Assembly: GCA_004143945.1 (NCBI GenBank)
Contig: SEHB01000010.1
Location: 58,423 to 122,422, forward strand
DNA from: Lysobacteraceae bacterium
GTDB lineage: Bacteria; Pseudomonadota; Gammaproteobacteria; Xanthomonadales; Rhodanobacteraceae
Reading direction: 5' to 3'
Length of the DNA stretch: 64,000 nt
Shown here in pieces: positions 1 through 8,884 of this stretch. Numbering within the stretch: position 1 is the first letter of the stretch; every line of letters begins with the position of its first letter. The notes below the pieces were generated by a model. That model was not told where the DNA came from, ran no database searches, and saw only the letters and a list, made by a program, of their open reading frames with translations. The position numbers and the translations under genes were made by a program.

Positions 1-6
1 ATTGGA

Positions 7-71
7 ACCACGGAGCACACGGGCACACGGAGGAGTGCCCCGCACGGATGCGCGCGCATCGTGTGCTCCGT
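7..71. repeat. Palindromic intergenic repeat (REP-like)
   Basis: The segment opens with ACGGAGCACAC and closes with its reverse complement GTGTGCTCCGT. The left arm also carries the CCACGGAG/CACGGAG series seen in dispersed gammaproteobacterial repeats. It lies at the window edge, so its context on the left is unknown. Assignment to a repeat family is inferred from appearance only. Confidence 0.4.
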
Positions 72-227
72 ACCCCGATCCCTTCGACCCTGGCGCCGGT
101 TCGGTCCACGGCCGTTCCCGGGTCCGTTGGCACAGCGCGAACGGCCACGGAAGCGCGAGCTTGCACTGCGCCGCCGGAGCGCCCGACATCGGCGGCTGCC
201 CGCCGCTACATTGCTCGCCGCGCGCGA

Positions 228-488
228 TTTGATCTTCGCTTGCGCATCGCCAACGTGGCGGACGCGCGCGACCCGGCGATGCGCTGGCGCGAGGCCGAGC
301 CCTTCAGCAAGCGCGACGGCAGCAGCGGCCTCGGACTCGGGCTCGCGATCGTGCGGCGGCTGTGCGAGCGCTACGCGATCGACCTGCGCATCGAGGAAGC
401 ACGCGAGCAGGTGATCGTCAGCATTCCGGTCGAGGACGGAGCAGGCGCCGGCGAAATCGACCGCCGCGACGCGCCAGCGCGCGGCTGA
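228..488 (+). pseudogene. C-terminal remnant of a sensor histidine kinase (HATPase end)
   Basis: The last 86 codons read like the end of a histidine-kinase ATPase domain. There is an EPFSKRDGSS lid-like segment, then GLGLGLAIVRRLCERY (the G2 box) and a final strand VIVSIPVE. No dimerisation domain, H box or N box is visible upstream: codons 48-227 of the same frame are low-complexity Arg/Ala-rich sequence without family resemblance, and a stop closes the frame before base 48. It is either a truncated kinase or one frameshifted upstream. Signalling activity is not expected. The next gene is on the opposite strand. Confidence 0.5.
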
Positions 489-513
489 GCGCCGCGCGGC
501 GTGCGCGCGGCGA

Positions 514-1047
514 TCACGGCCAGCCGACCGCGAGGTCGAAGCTCACGTTGCAGTCCATGTCGGTTTCGTCCATCCCCGCTCCGCGCGCCTCGGTGAGGAC
601 CTTGCCGGTGAACCGCTTGCCCTTCGCCGACAGCTCGACGCGGCCATTGCCGCCGTCGAGCCCGGTCAGGGTGCCGTCCGCGGCGAGGTACATGAGGTTC
701 ACGATCGTGCTCATGTCCAGTTCGCCGCCGACGTGCGCGAGTTCCATCCAGCCCGCATCGACCGCCGCGTGCTGCGTCTCGATGAAGTCGCCGCGGGCGC
801 TCGTGAACGTGCTCTCGCCGGGTGCGGCTCGACAATCGGCGCAGCCCGCGAGCGCGGCCCGATCGAGCCGCTTCGCGGTCAGGTAGATCGTCGTCGTGAC
901 GGCGCCTTCGGCGCTGCGCGCGTCTTCGAACGCGATGCCGTCGGTGAATTCGAGCCGCTTGCCGTCGCGTTCGCAGTATCCGGAGACGCTGTCTGCGTGG
1001 GCGGTACCCGCGAGAAGGCACAGGAAGGGAACGAGGATCGCGCGCAT
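514..1047 (-). CDS. Secreted protein of unknown function
   Basis: This encodes 177 aa. The ATG at 1047 is preferred because it starts a clean signal peptide (MRAILVPFLCLLAGTAHA, predicted cut before DSVSGYC); upstream codons in frame give no signal sequence. The mature protein has four or five cysteines including a CADC pair, suggesting periplasmic disulfides, and alternates short beta-strand-like segments. I do not recognise the family. The neighbouring esterase gene is on the same strand 80 bp upstream, so the two may be co-transcribed. The codon use and composition match the surrounding chromosome. Confidence 0.75.
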   Translation of the reverse strand: MRAILVPFLCLLAGTAHADSVSGYCERDGKRLEFTDGIAFEDARSAEGAVTTTIYLTAKRLDRAALAGCADCRAAPGESTFTSARGDFIETQHAAVDAGWMELAHVGGELDMSTIVNLMYLAADGTLTGLDGGNGRVELSAKGKRFTGKVLTEARGAGMDETDMDCNVSFDLAVGWP

Positions 1048-1127
1048 GGGCTGCTCCGGAGTGTCCCGGCATGGGACGTTGATGACGATAACGGTACACG
1101 GCGCGGGGGCGGGCCACATGGCCGGCG

Positions 1128-1946
1128 TCAGCGGTTCGCGAACACCTTGCGGAACACCGCGGGCGACGCGCGCCGGTAGATGTTCGAGTGGTCGAGATCG
1201 GCCCAGGCCTCGTGCTGCCAGCGCAGGCCGGCCGGCGCATGCGCGCGAAGCACGTCGCGCAACGCGAGCGCGGCGCCCCCGATGTCGTCATCGCTCGCCG
1301 TCGCGAGGTACAGCGTGCGCGAACGGCCACGCGGCCACGCATCCAGGCGCGACGCGGCGCCCTTGACCAGCGCGCCGTCGTTCCACCAGAGGCTCGGGCT
1401 CAGTGCCACGTAGGTGTCGAACAGGTCCGGCCGCACGAACAGGGTTTCCAGCACGAACAACGCGGCCAGCGATTCGCCGACGATCGCCCTGCGCGCGGTC
1501 GTGCGGTACCGGCGTTCGACCTCGGGCATGAGTTCGTCCGCGATGAACGCGCGGAACGCGGCGGAGCGGCCGACGCGCGGTGCGATCGTGCGGTCGCTCG
1601 CGACCGTGGTCGGGCCCGTCATGTCGCGGCGTCGCTCGGTGTTCTCGATCCCGACGACGATCATCGCTTCGATGTCGCCGGCGCGGATCGCGGCCGCGAT
1701 GGTCGCGGCGACATGCGGGAAGTCCTCCTCGACCCCGCCATCCGGCATGTAGAGCACCGGATACCGAACCCGCCCTTCGACCTCGTATCGCGGAGGCGTC
1801 TGGACGTTGATGCGCCGCGTCTCCCCGAGCACGCGCGATTCGAGCACGAAGCTCGCGTGCGCCGGCGCGGAATCCTCCGCGCGCGCCGGTCCGTGCGCGC
1901 ATGCGAGCATGAGCGCGGCCCATGCGATCGCTCCTGGCTTCACCAT
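1128..1946 (-). CDS. Secreted serine esterase, esterase-D/IroE-like alpha/beta hydrolase
   Basis: The 272-aa product fits the PF00756 putative esterase family. It has VLYMPDGG (oxyanion region), the nucleophile elbow GESLAALF with the catalytic Ser, and a late DLDHSNIYR segment supplying the His. The family hydrolyses ester bonds, for example in siderophores or acyl thioesters; the substrate here is unknown. The start at 1946 gives a signal peptide ending AHGPARA; an ATG 16 codons upstream is also in frame but would put a charged extension before the hydrophobic core. The protein is probably periplasmic. It precedes the small secreted protein at 514-1047. Confidence 0.85.
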   Translation of the reverse strand: MVKPGAIAWAALMLACAHGPARAEDSAPAHASFVLESRVLGETRRINVQTPPRYEVEGRVRYPVLYMPDGGVEEDFPHVAATIAAAIRAGDIEAMIVVGIENTERRRDMTGPTTVASDRTIAPRVGRSAAFRAFIADELMPEVERRYRTTARRAIVGESLAALFVLETLFVRPDLFDTYVALSPSLWWNDGALVKGAASRLDAWPRGRSRTLYLATASDDDIGGAALALRDVLRAHAPAGLRWQHEAWADLDHSNIYRRASPAVFRKVFANR

Positions 1947-2065
1947 CGACACTGGCTCCGATGCACACGGGACCGGCATGATCGCATGGCGCATCCGGCA
2001 TGGCGTCGCATCCGGTGCGCACGCGGGTGCGCTCGTCCGGCAGCCGTCCGAACGCGGCGGCGTGG

Positions 2066-3004
2066 TCAGCGCGTCGAGAGCGGGATCGAAGGCTCGAAGC
2101 CGTCGCGGAACACCGCATCGAAATCCGGGTTCGGCACCAGCGCGATGAACGTGCCGCCCGAGATGCCTCCGTCGGCGCCGTTGGCGAGCACGCCGAGCGA
2201 CGCGCCGGTGAGCCGGTCGTAGCGCTGCACGCGGTTGCCCCAGAGCACCAGCAGGGAACCGTCGCCATCGAGCGCGAGACCGGTCGGCCGAACCAGACCA
2301 CCGAGCAGGGTGTCGACGAGTTGCCCGGTTGCCGCGTCGAAGCGGTAGACCGCGCCACTGCCCTCGCCGCCGACGAGGATCGTGCCGCCCTCGTCGACGA
2401 TGCCGCGCGTTTCGGAGAGTCCCGCGCTGCCCGGCGCGATGAACGTCGCTTCGACCTCGCCGCTGGCCGGATCCACGCGCGCGACGCTGTCGGTGTCGTA
2501 GCCGGGAACGTACAGCAGCCCCGCCGCGCTGACGATCATGCCGTTGTCGGCCCCGAGCAGGCCGCTGTCGGACGGCAGGAGCGTGCCGATCACCGCGCCG
2601 CTCGCAGCGTCAAGCTCGACCACGCTGCTGCTGCCGTATCCGGCGACGAACACCTCCCCGCCGGCGCCGAACGCGATGCCGGTGGGATCGAAATCCGCGG
2701 GCAGCTGCGCGAACACGTCGACGAAGGCATAGTCGTCGCCCCGACGGTAGCGCTGCACCTGGTCATTGCCTTCGCTCACGACGTAGACGAGGTTGTCGCG
2801 CGGGTTGTGGCGCACCGCCTGCGCGCCGTCGATGCGCCCCGCGTGTTCGAGCTGGCGCAGGAATGCGCCGCTGCAGGCGTCGTAGATCGCGACGTTGTCG
2901 GAGAAATAGCCGCTCACGAGCAGGTGCCGCGTGCACGGCTTCGCGTGCGGGACCGGCGAAACGGCGAGCAGCACCAGGGCCGTCGCAAGGATGCGGGCGT
3001 GCAT
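2066..3004 (-). CDS. Secreted beta-propeller (SMP-30/NHL-like) protein with C-terminal GFE tail
   Basis: This encodes 312 aa with signal peptide MHARILATALVLLAVSPVPHA. The rest is a series of beta-propeller blades with repeats such as YVVSEGNDQVQRY, PTGIAFGAGGEVFVAGYG and RPTGLALDGDGSLLV, typical of SMP-30/gluconolactonase and NHL folds. No catalytic metal ligands can be assigned, so binding or scaffolding is as likely as lactonase activity. It ends in VFRDGFEPSIPLSTR, the tail seen on several other secreted proteins in the window. A close paralogue lies at 7384-8664 with a different C-terminus. It is divergent from the CadC-like regulator at 3169. Confidence 0.8.
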   Translation of the reverse strand: MHARILATALVLLAVSPVPHAKPCTRHLLVSGYFSDNVAIYDACSGAFLRQLEHAGRIDGAQAVRHNPRDNLVYVVSEGNDQVQRYRRGDDYAFVDVFAQLPADFDPTGIAFGAGGEVFVAGYGSSSVVELDAASGAVIGTLLPSDSGLLGADNGMIVSAAGLLYVPGYDTDSVARVDPASGEVEATFIAPGSAGLSETRGIVDEGGTILVGGEGSGAVYRFDAATGQLVDTLLGGLVRPTGLALDGDGSLLVLWGNRVQRYDRLTGASLGVLANGADGGISGGTFIALVPNPDFDAVFRDGFEPSIPLSTR

Positions 3005-3168
3005 GGGATCACCTCGTGCGGGAAGGAGTGGCGAGGGTGCGCGTCGCGACGACGCGCGACCTTCGCGGAACCTTCGCGCGACCTCCCTTGTTCCTCCCTT
3101 CGACGCGACCACGGCAGTCTTCGTAGTCTGATCGCCCGCTGCCGCGCCCGGCTTGCTAGCATTCGTGC

Positions 3169-5283
3169 ATGACCGGCAGCAGCCCTCCCGCGACCGCCTA
3201 CCGCTTCCTGGATTGGAGCTACGAGCCCGCGCTGCGACGGCTGGTCGGACCCGCAGCGCAAACACGGCTGAAACCGTTGCCGGACCGCCTGCTGCGCTGC
3301 CTGCTCGACGCGCCGGGCCAGGTGCTCGCACGCGACCACCTGATCGCGCAGGTGTGGACGCGACGCGAGGTCAACGACGAAGTCCTCTCGCGCGCGATCG
3401 CGGAACTGCGCGCGCTGCTCGGTGACGATGCGCGCGAACCGCGTTACGTCGAGACGTTGTCCAAGGGCGGCTACCGCTGGATCGCGCCCGTGCAACGCGT
3501 GGTCACCGACGCCCTCGCCGCTGCGCCGCCGGCGGCGGCCGCCACGCCGAGCGGCGTCTCCTTGCGCGCGCCGCGCCGAGCGCTCGCGCTCGTGCTCGCA
3601 CTGGCCGTCCTCGCCGCCTTGGTGACACTGTGGGCCCGGTGGCCGCATCCGCCGGCGCGCGCGCCGCAGCCGGATCCGGCGCCGCTCGCACTCGCGCTGC
3701 TCTCGGCGCGCCCGCTCGCGACGGACCCGCTGCTCGAGTCGGATGCGCGCTTCGACGCGAGCGGTCGCGTCGTGTACGTGCGCACCGATGCGGGTGGCGA
3801 TCGGAGCGAGCTCGTGCTGATCGATCCGGCGAGCCTCGCCGAGCGCGTGCTGTGGGACGCCCGCGGTGCGTTGCGCCAACCGGCTCCGTCGCCGGACGGG
3901 CGCGAAGTCGCGGTATTGCACTTCGCTGACGACGCCTGCGAAGTCTGGAGCGTCGCACTCGTCGACCTGCAACGAACGCGCCTCGGCGCGTGCGCGCGCT
4001 CGGTCGTGGGCGGCATGGAGTGGACCGACGGCGGCCAGGGCCTGATCCATACCGGTGTCGCGACGCTGCCGGGGCGCGAACCGGGCCTGGTGCTGCTCGA
4101 CCGCCGCAGCGGCGCGCAGCGCGTGCTGACGACGCCCGCATCCGGCGAAGGCGCCCACACGCATGCGCGCCTGTCCCCCGATCGGACGCGCATCGTCTAC
4201 GCGAGCATGCACGATGGAGAAGGCCAGCTCTGGGAATCGGACTGGCCCGCGCTGCGCGCGCGCACCGCGCTGCTGAAGCGACCCGATCCCGTATACGGGC
4301 ATGCGTTCGAACCCGCAGGCCAGGGGCTGTGGATAGCGGGTGACCTGACCCGCTACCGCGCGTTGCATCGCCTGCTCGCGGGCGGCGAACCCGAACTGAT
4401 CGGCGGGCGTGGTGCGCGATCGATCGACATCGCGGCCGACGGCGCCGTGGTCTGGTCCGAAGCCAATTACGATGCCGACGTCTGGCTGCGCGCGTCGGCC
4501 GATGCACCGTGGGTCGCGATCGCGCGCTCGAACCGCTACGAGTCGCAGCCCGAGTTCTCGCCCGATGGCCAGCGCGTCGCGTTGATCAGCAATCGCGGCG
4601 GCAGCGAATCGGTGTTCGTGCATGACCGGCGCGACGGCAGCGTGCGCGCGCTCACGCTGGATCCGGAGTCTCGCTGGGTGCGCCCAGTCTGGTCGATGCG
4701 CGAAGACGCGCTGGTCATCACGGCCTACCACGACCGCCACACCCGCCTGTACCGCTTCCGCCTCGACGAGGATCGCGCGCAGCCGCTCGACCAGATCGAT
4801 GCGGGCGCGTTCCAGGGCACCGAGCTCGCCGATCGCCTCGTCTACATGACCGGCAATGGCGGCGGTCGCGGGCAGTTGATGCAATGGCACGACGCGCACG
4901 CGCAGCCGGAGGACCTCGGCGTCGGCGTCGTCACCGCCTACCGCGCGTCGCCGCAGTGGCTGGTCTGGCGCAACGAGGGATCTACCACGCTGCGCGCCGC
5001 GCCATGGCCGTCGCTGCAGCCGGTGCGCGAGATCGCCACGGACGATGGCAGCGAAGCGCTCGCGCTCGCAGGCGACACGCTGCACTACCTCGACCGTGGC
5101 GCGTTGTGGACGCTGCGTCTTCCCGATGGCGAACCCGTCCGCGCCGGGGCCGAGCGCATCCCGAACGGCAACGGCCCCAGCCTCGCGGCATCGGCCGACG
5201 GCGCGATCGCACTCGTCACGCTGACCTCGCTCGGCATCGACCTGATGATCGCCGATGTGCCCGCGATCGGTGCCCGGCCGTAG
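3169..5283 (+). CDS. CadC-like membrane regulator: OmpR-type winged helix, TM segment, TolB-like propeller
   Basis: This 704-aa protein begins with a winged-helix DNA-binding domain of the OmpR/PhoB C-terminal type (about residues 10-115; LLRCLLDAPGQVLARDHLIA, then SRAIAELRALLGDD and a final GGYRWIAPV). A single membrane segment follows (ALALVLALAVLAALVTLW, about 140-157). The remaining roughly 540 residues form a PD40/TolB-type propeller, with recurring FDASGRVVYV, PDGREVAVL and FSPDGQRVALIS motifs, facing the periplasm. Such one-component regulators sense signals outside and bind DNA directly. It is divergent from the beta-propeller gene ending at 2066, with 164 bp between, so it may control that gene; this is inference from position. 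Confidence 0.85.
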   Translation: MTGSSPPATAYRFLDWSYEPALRRLVGPAAQTRLKPLPDRLLRCLLDAPGQVLARDHLIAQVWTRREVNDEVLSRAIAELRALLGDDAREPRYVETLSKGGYRWIAPVQRVVTDALAAAPPAAAATPSGVSLRAPRRALALVLALAVLAALVTLWARWPHPPARAPQPDPAPLALALLSARPLATDPLLESDARFDASGRVVYVRTDAGGDRSELVLIDPASLAERVLWDARGALRQPAPSPDGREVAVLHFADDACEVWSVALVDLQRTRLGACARSVVGGMEWTDGGQGLIHTGVATLPGREPGLVLLDRRSGAQRVLTTPASGEGAHTHARLSPDRTRIVYASMHDGEGQLWESDWPALRARTALLKRPDPVYGHAFEPAGQGLWIAGDLTRYRALHRLLAGGEPELIGGRGARSIDIAADGAVVWSEANYDADVWLRASADAPWVAIARSNRYESQPEFSPDGQRVALISNRGGSESVFVHDRRDGSVRALTLDPESRWVRPVWSMREDALVITAYHDRHTRLYRFRLDEDRAQPLDQIDAGAFQGTELADRLVYMTGNGGGRGQLMQWHDAHAQPEDLGVGVVTAYRASPQWLVWRNEGSTTLRAAPWPSLQPVREIATDDGSEALALAGDTLHYLDRGALWTLRLPDGEPVRAGAERIPNGNGPSLAASADGAIALVTLTSLGIDLMIADVPAIGARP

Positions 5284-5416
5284 TGCGCAGTCGCTGATCA
5301 CGCGCCCGGCGGCAGGCGATGCGCGAGCGTGCCGACGCGACGACACAGCGCAGCCATCGTCACGGCCGTGAGCTGCTCGGCGCTATGATGCGGCACCCCT
5401 GCCGCGGAGCTTCCCG

Positions 5417-6205
5417 ATGCGCATTCCCCTGCTGTCTGCCTGCCTGTTCCTGCTTCCGTTGCCTGCACTCGCCGCGATGCAGGCGAAACCGGTCGAGTGG
5501 ACGATCGGCGAACGTCGCTTCAGCGGCACGATCGTGTACGACGACGCCGGCACTGCGCAGCGGCCCGGCCTCGTCATGGTGCCCAACTGGTTGGGCGCGA
5601 ATGCATCGGCAACCGAAAAGGCCAAGGCCGTCGCCGGCGGCGACTACGTGGTGCTGGTCGCCGACGTCTACGGCAGCGCCGTGCGCCCGAAGGATGCGAA
5701 GGAAGCGCTGGCGGCGGTGAAGCAGGTGTACGCCGACGGCGGCACCACGTTGCGTGCGCGCGTCGCCGAAGCGGTGCGCGTGCTGCGCGCGCAGGCCGGC
5801 ACCGCGCCGCTGGATCCCAAGCGCATCGGTGCGTTCGGGTTCTGCTTCGGTGGCTCGGCCGTGCTCGAACTCGCGCGCAGCGGCGCGGATCTCGCAGGCG
5901 TCGTGAGCCTGCATGGCGGCCTCGACACCCACCTGCCGACCGAAGGCAACCGGGTCCGGACGCCCGTGCTCGTGCTCAACGGCGCCGACGACGCCGATGT
6001 CGGCGACGCCAAGATCGCGCGCTTCAAGGACGAGATGGACGCGGCCGGCGCCGACTGGCAATTCGTCGACTTCGGCGGCGCGGTGCACTGCTTCACGCAA
6101 CCGGAATCGAACGAGCCGCCGAACTGCGTCTACGACGAGCGCTCGGCGAAGCGCGCGTTCCGCATGATGGCCGACTTCTTCGAGGAGCGCTTTGCGGCGG
6201 GTTGA
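5417..6205 (+). CDS. Secreted dienelactone hydrolase family protein
   Basis: The 262-aa product has signal peptide MRIPLLSACLFLLPLPALA. The dienelactone hydrolase triad is complete: nucleophilic Cys in GFCFGGSA, Asp in LNGADDADV and His in GGAVHCFTQ. Most characterised family members act in the cytoplasm on lactones of aromatic degradation; exported versions are common in Gram-negatives and their substrates are unknown. A palindromic repeat (6264-6322) follows the stop codon, then a convergent M14 peptidase gene. The composition is host-like. Confidence 0.88.
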   Translation: MRIPLLSACLFLLPLPALAAMQAKPVEWTIGERRFSGTIVYDDAGTAQRPGLVMVPNWLGANASATEKAKAVAGGDYVVLVADVYGSAVRPKDAKEALAAVKQVYADGGTTLRARVAEAVRVLRAQAGTAPLDPKRIGAFGFCFGGSAVLELARSGADLAGVVSLHGGLDTHLPTEGNRVRTPVLVLNGADDADVGDAKIARFKDEMDAAGADWQFVDFGGAVHCFTQPESNEPPNCVYDERSAKRAFRMMADFFEERFAAG

Positions 6206-6263
6206 GCGCCGCGGGGAATGGCAGCGCCCCGGATTCCGCTCCGGGCGCGTCCAGGGACTTGTC

Positions 6264-6322
6264 GTGGGACTGCAGTCCCGAGCATTTGGCGTAAAAGGCT
6301 CGGGACTGAAGTCCCTCCCACA
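6264..6322. repeat. Palindromic repeat pair (REP/BIME-like, GGGACT family)
   Basis: Two inverted arms, GTGGGACTGCAGTCCCGAG and CTCGGGACTGAAGTCCC, flank a short centre and end in TCCCACA. Each arm is itself a small palindrome around GGGACT-AGTCCC. A similar element occurs at 56001-56063. It sits between the 3' ends of two convergent genes, where it may act as a bidirectional stop or mRNA stabiliser. Confidence 0.7.
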
Positions 6323-6376
6323 GAGCCGGAACTGCAGTCATTCCGGCACGACGAGGCCGGGCTCGAGGCCTCCGCC

Positions 6377-7294
6377 TCAACGCGCGAGCGCGAAATCGAG
6401 GGCCGCGCACACCGCAGCCGCCTGCGCCGCGTTGCACTGTTCGGCGCTCGCGCGCGGACTGTCGGGATAGACCTCGGTCGTGGTCTTGTAGCGTGCGTCG
6501 GTGACCCCCGCGCAGAGGCCGAGTGCGCGCAGCGGATAGCGGATCACGCCGCGCGCGACCACCGGCGAACCGATGATCTCGCCGTTCGCATCGGCCGGCG
6601 CGATGTGCGTGACTTTTTCGACTGCTGCGATCACCGCCTGCTGGAAATCCGGCTGCGGGTGCTCGCTGTCGTCGACGAGGTAGAACCCGTCCGGAATGCC
6701 TTCGGGCTCGAACGGCTTGCCGTCACGCGCGGCGAGCGCGGGTCGGAATTCGCTTTCGTCGCTGTCGGTGGTTTCGTGCAGGTCGACATGCACGAGCACG
6801 CGCTCGCGCCACGGCGCGAGCAGATCCATGACTGCGGCAGATTCACGCGCGGGGCTTTTTGCGCGGAACGAACGGTTCGGATCGATCGCATCGGGATTCC
6901 AGCGATGGATGCGCTCGTACGCCCACGGGCTCACGCAGGGCACGACGACCAGGTTGATGCGACCTTCGTACTCGACCGCGTGGCGCTCGAGGAAACGCAG
7001 CGCCCCATGCACGCCGCTGGTCTCGTATCCGTGCACGCCGCCGGTGACGAGCGCGATCGGCAGGTCCTCTCGCCACGCGCGGCTGCGCAGCGCGAGCAGG
7101 GGATACGAATCCGGCGCGTAGTCGAGGCGACCGTACTCGACCACGTCGAATCGTCCGCGCAGCCGATCGATCGCATCGAGCACATCGGCGGCGTGGCTGC
7201 GCTGCTTGCGCTGGCGAGCGCGCCATTCGGCGATCTCGGCGGTGCCCCAGGGCACGCCGGGCGTGCCGATCGAAACAGGGTCGGGAGCGGACAT
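6377..7294 (-). CDS. M14-family zinc carboxypeptidase
   Basis: This is a 305-aa peptidase of the M14 (carboxypeptidase A / succinylglutamate desuccinylase) superfamily. Zinc ligands are visible as the HxxE motif in GGVHGYETSG and the later His in VLVHVDLHETTD. PNRSF supplies a substrate-binding Arg, and the C-terminal TTTEVYPDSP is placed as in M14 proteins with the catalytic Glu. There is no signal peptide, so it should be cytoplasmic. The family removes C-terminal or N-acyl residues; the substrate is not predictable here. The next gene upstream on the same strand is the propeller gene at 7384-8664, 89 bp away with a hairpin between. Confidence 0.83.
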   Translation of the reverse strand: MSAPDPVSIGTPGVPWGTAEIAEWRARQRKQRSHAADVLDAIDRLRGRFDVVEYGRLDYAPDSYPLLALRSRAWREDLPIALVTGGVHGYETSGVHGALRFLERHAVEYEGRINLVVVPCVSPWAYERIHRWNPDAIDPNRSFRAKSPARESAAVMDLLAPWRERVLVHVDLHETTDSDESEFRPALAARDGKPFEPEGIPDGFYLVDDSEHPQPDFQQAVIAAVEKVTHIAPADANGEIIGSPVVARGVIRYPLRALGLCAGVTDARYKTTTEVYPDSPRASAEQCNAAQAAAVCAALDFALAR

Positions 7295-7317
7295 GCACGG
7301 TTCCGGGATTCAGGCGA

Positions 7318-7343
7318 CGGGAATGCGCAATGTAGCATTCCCG
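7318..7343. other. Intergenic stem-loop
   Basis: CGGGAATGC and GCATTCCCG form a perfect 9-bp stem around an 8-base loop. It follows the stop of the propeller gene (7384-8664, minus strand) and precedes the M14 peptidase start. No T-run follows on either strand, so it could be a factor-assisted terminator or an mRNA-stabilising hairpin. Confidence 0.45.
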
Positions 7344-7383
7344 CCGAAACTCCCGGACCTGCGCCGCGTGCGCGACGCGTCAC

Positions 7384-8664
7384 TCAGCACTCGAGTCCGG
7401 CCGGCAGCGTGAGACGCTCGATCGGCATCGAGCCCGAGCCGTAGCCCGCCACCTGCGACTCCCATTCGAGCGTACCGCGGTTGCAGTCGCTGAAGCGCAG
7501 CGTGAGGCTGCCCCAGATCGTGTTCTGCACACGCGCCGGGTCGAAGTTCGGCGCGAAGCGTCCACCCGGTCCATCGATCGTGCTCATCGTGATCGTTGCG
7601 TGGTCGCCGCTGATCGGTCCGACACCGCCGATCCAGGCCTGTCCCCCGGCCGGCGCGAACGTGTAGACGAGCGCGACGATGTTTCCGTCGGCGAGCACCT
7701 CGAGTCCCATGCCGAGCTGGCCGGTCGCGCCTTCGTCGACCCATGCGCCGGTGAAGCCGCTCGTGATCGGCACGCTGCCGGTCGAAGCGGGCGCCGGGAC
7801 CAGCGCGATGAACGTGCCGCCCGAGATCGCGCCGTCCGCGCCGAGCGCGACCACGCCGAGTTCGGCGCCGCTGCTGCGGTCGAAGCGGCGCACGCGATTG
7901 GCCGCGAGCACGAGCAGCGAGCCATCCGCGGCGAGCGCGAGGCCGGTCGGCCGCGAGAGGCCGCTGATCAGCGTGTTCACGTGCGCGCCGGTGTTCGCAT
8001 CGAATCGATAGATCTCGCCGCTGCCTTCTCCACCGACGAGGATCGTCGCGCCTTCGTCCACGATGCCGCGCGTCTGCCTGAGGCCGGCCGCGCGCGGCGC
8101 GACGAATTGACGGCTCACCTCGCCACTGGCCGGATTCACGCGTGCGACGCTGTTGCTGTCGTAGCCGGGCACATAGAGCAGCCCGGCGGCGCTGACCATC
8201 ATGCCGTTGTCTGCTCCGGCGAAGCCGCTTCCCGCGGGGAGTGGATACCCGATGACCTGACCCGAATTCCGGTCGAGTTCGACGACGATGCCGTGGCCAT
8301 AGCTCGCGACGAACACGCGTCCGTCGCGGCCGAACGCGATCCCGGTCGGGTCGAGGCTGCCCGCGAGCTGCGCGAACACGTCGACGAAGGTGTAGCCCGC
8401 GTCGCGGCGATAGCGCTGGATCTGGTCGTTGCCTTCGCTGACCACGTAGATCAGGCCGTCGGCCGGGTTGATGCGCACCGCCTGTGCGCCGCGGATCCGG
8501 CCGGCCGTGTCGAGCTGGCGCAGGAAGCGCCCGCTGCAGGCGTCATAGATCGCGACGTTGTTGGAGAAGTAGCCGCTGATGAAAAGGTGTTCGGCGCAGG
8601 CCTGCGCGCGCAGCGCGGGGGCGAACGCGAGGGCGGAAAGGACAAGGAGGATGCGGATGACCAT
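7384..8664 (-). CDS. Secreted beta-propeller protein, paralogue of 2066-3004 with an added C-terminal domain
   Basis: The 426-aa protein has a signal peptide ending ALRAQA. Residues 20-300 are strikingly similar to the propeller at 2066-3004 (for example SGYFSNNVAIYDACSGRF and GISGGTFIALVP-like ISGGTFIALVPAP). Instead of the GFE tail, it carries about 125 extra residues with GAWVDEGATGQLGMGLEVL, FAPAGGQAWIGGVG and SDCNRGTLEWES. That module recurs at the ends of other secreted proteins of this bacterial group and looks like a small beta-sandwich. The function is unknown; a surface or periplasmic binding role is plausible. Confidence 0.78.
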   Translation of the reverse strand: MVIRILLVLSALAFAPALRAQACAEHLFISGYFSNNVAIYDACSGRFLRQLDTAGRIRGAQAVRINPADGLIYVVSEGNDQIQRYRRDAGYTFVDVFAQLAGSLDPTGIAFGRDGRVFVASYGHGIVVELDRNSGQVIGYPLPAGSGFAGADNGMMVSAAGLLYVPGYDSNSVARVNPASGEVSRQFVAPRAAGLRQTRGIVDEGATILVGGEGSGEIYRFDANTGAHVNTLISGLSRPTGLALAADGSLLVLAANRVRRFDRSSGAELGVVALGADGAISGGTFIALVPAPASTGSVPITSGFTGAWVDEGATGQLGMGLEVLADGNIVALVYTFAPAGGQAWIGGVGPISGDHATITMSTIDGPGGRFAPNFDPARVQNTIWGSLTLRFSDCNRGTLEWESQVAGYGSGSMPIERLTLPAGLEC

Positions 8665-8884
8665 CGTCGGGCTCGCTGCAGGGGTGACGGGCGCAAGCCT
8701 GCCCGCGACCACCGGTCGAATCCTTCGCGAACCGTCCGATCGACCTCCGTTTTTTCTCCGTTCGCCTGTTCGAGCGTGGCGCTGCGGCGAGATGTTGGAT
8801 CCGTGCGCCGTGCCGTGGCGGCAGCGCGCGCGCGAAGCCGCCCACGCCCTACCCTCGCCGCCCCCCCCGACGAGCACGAAGCCG

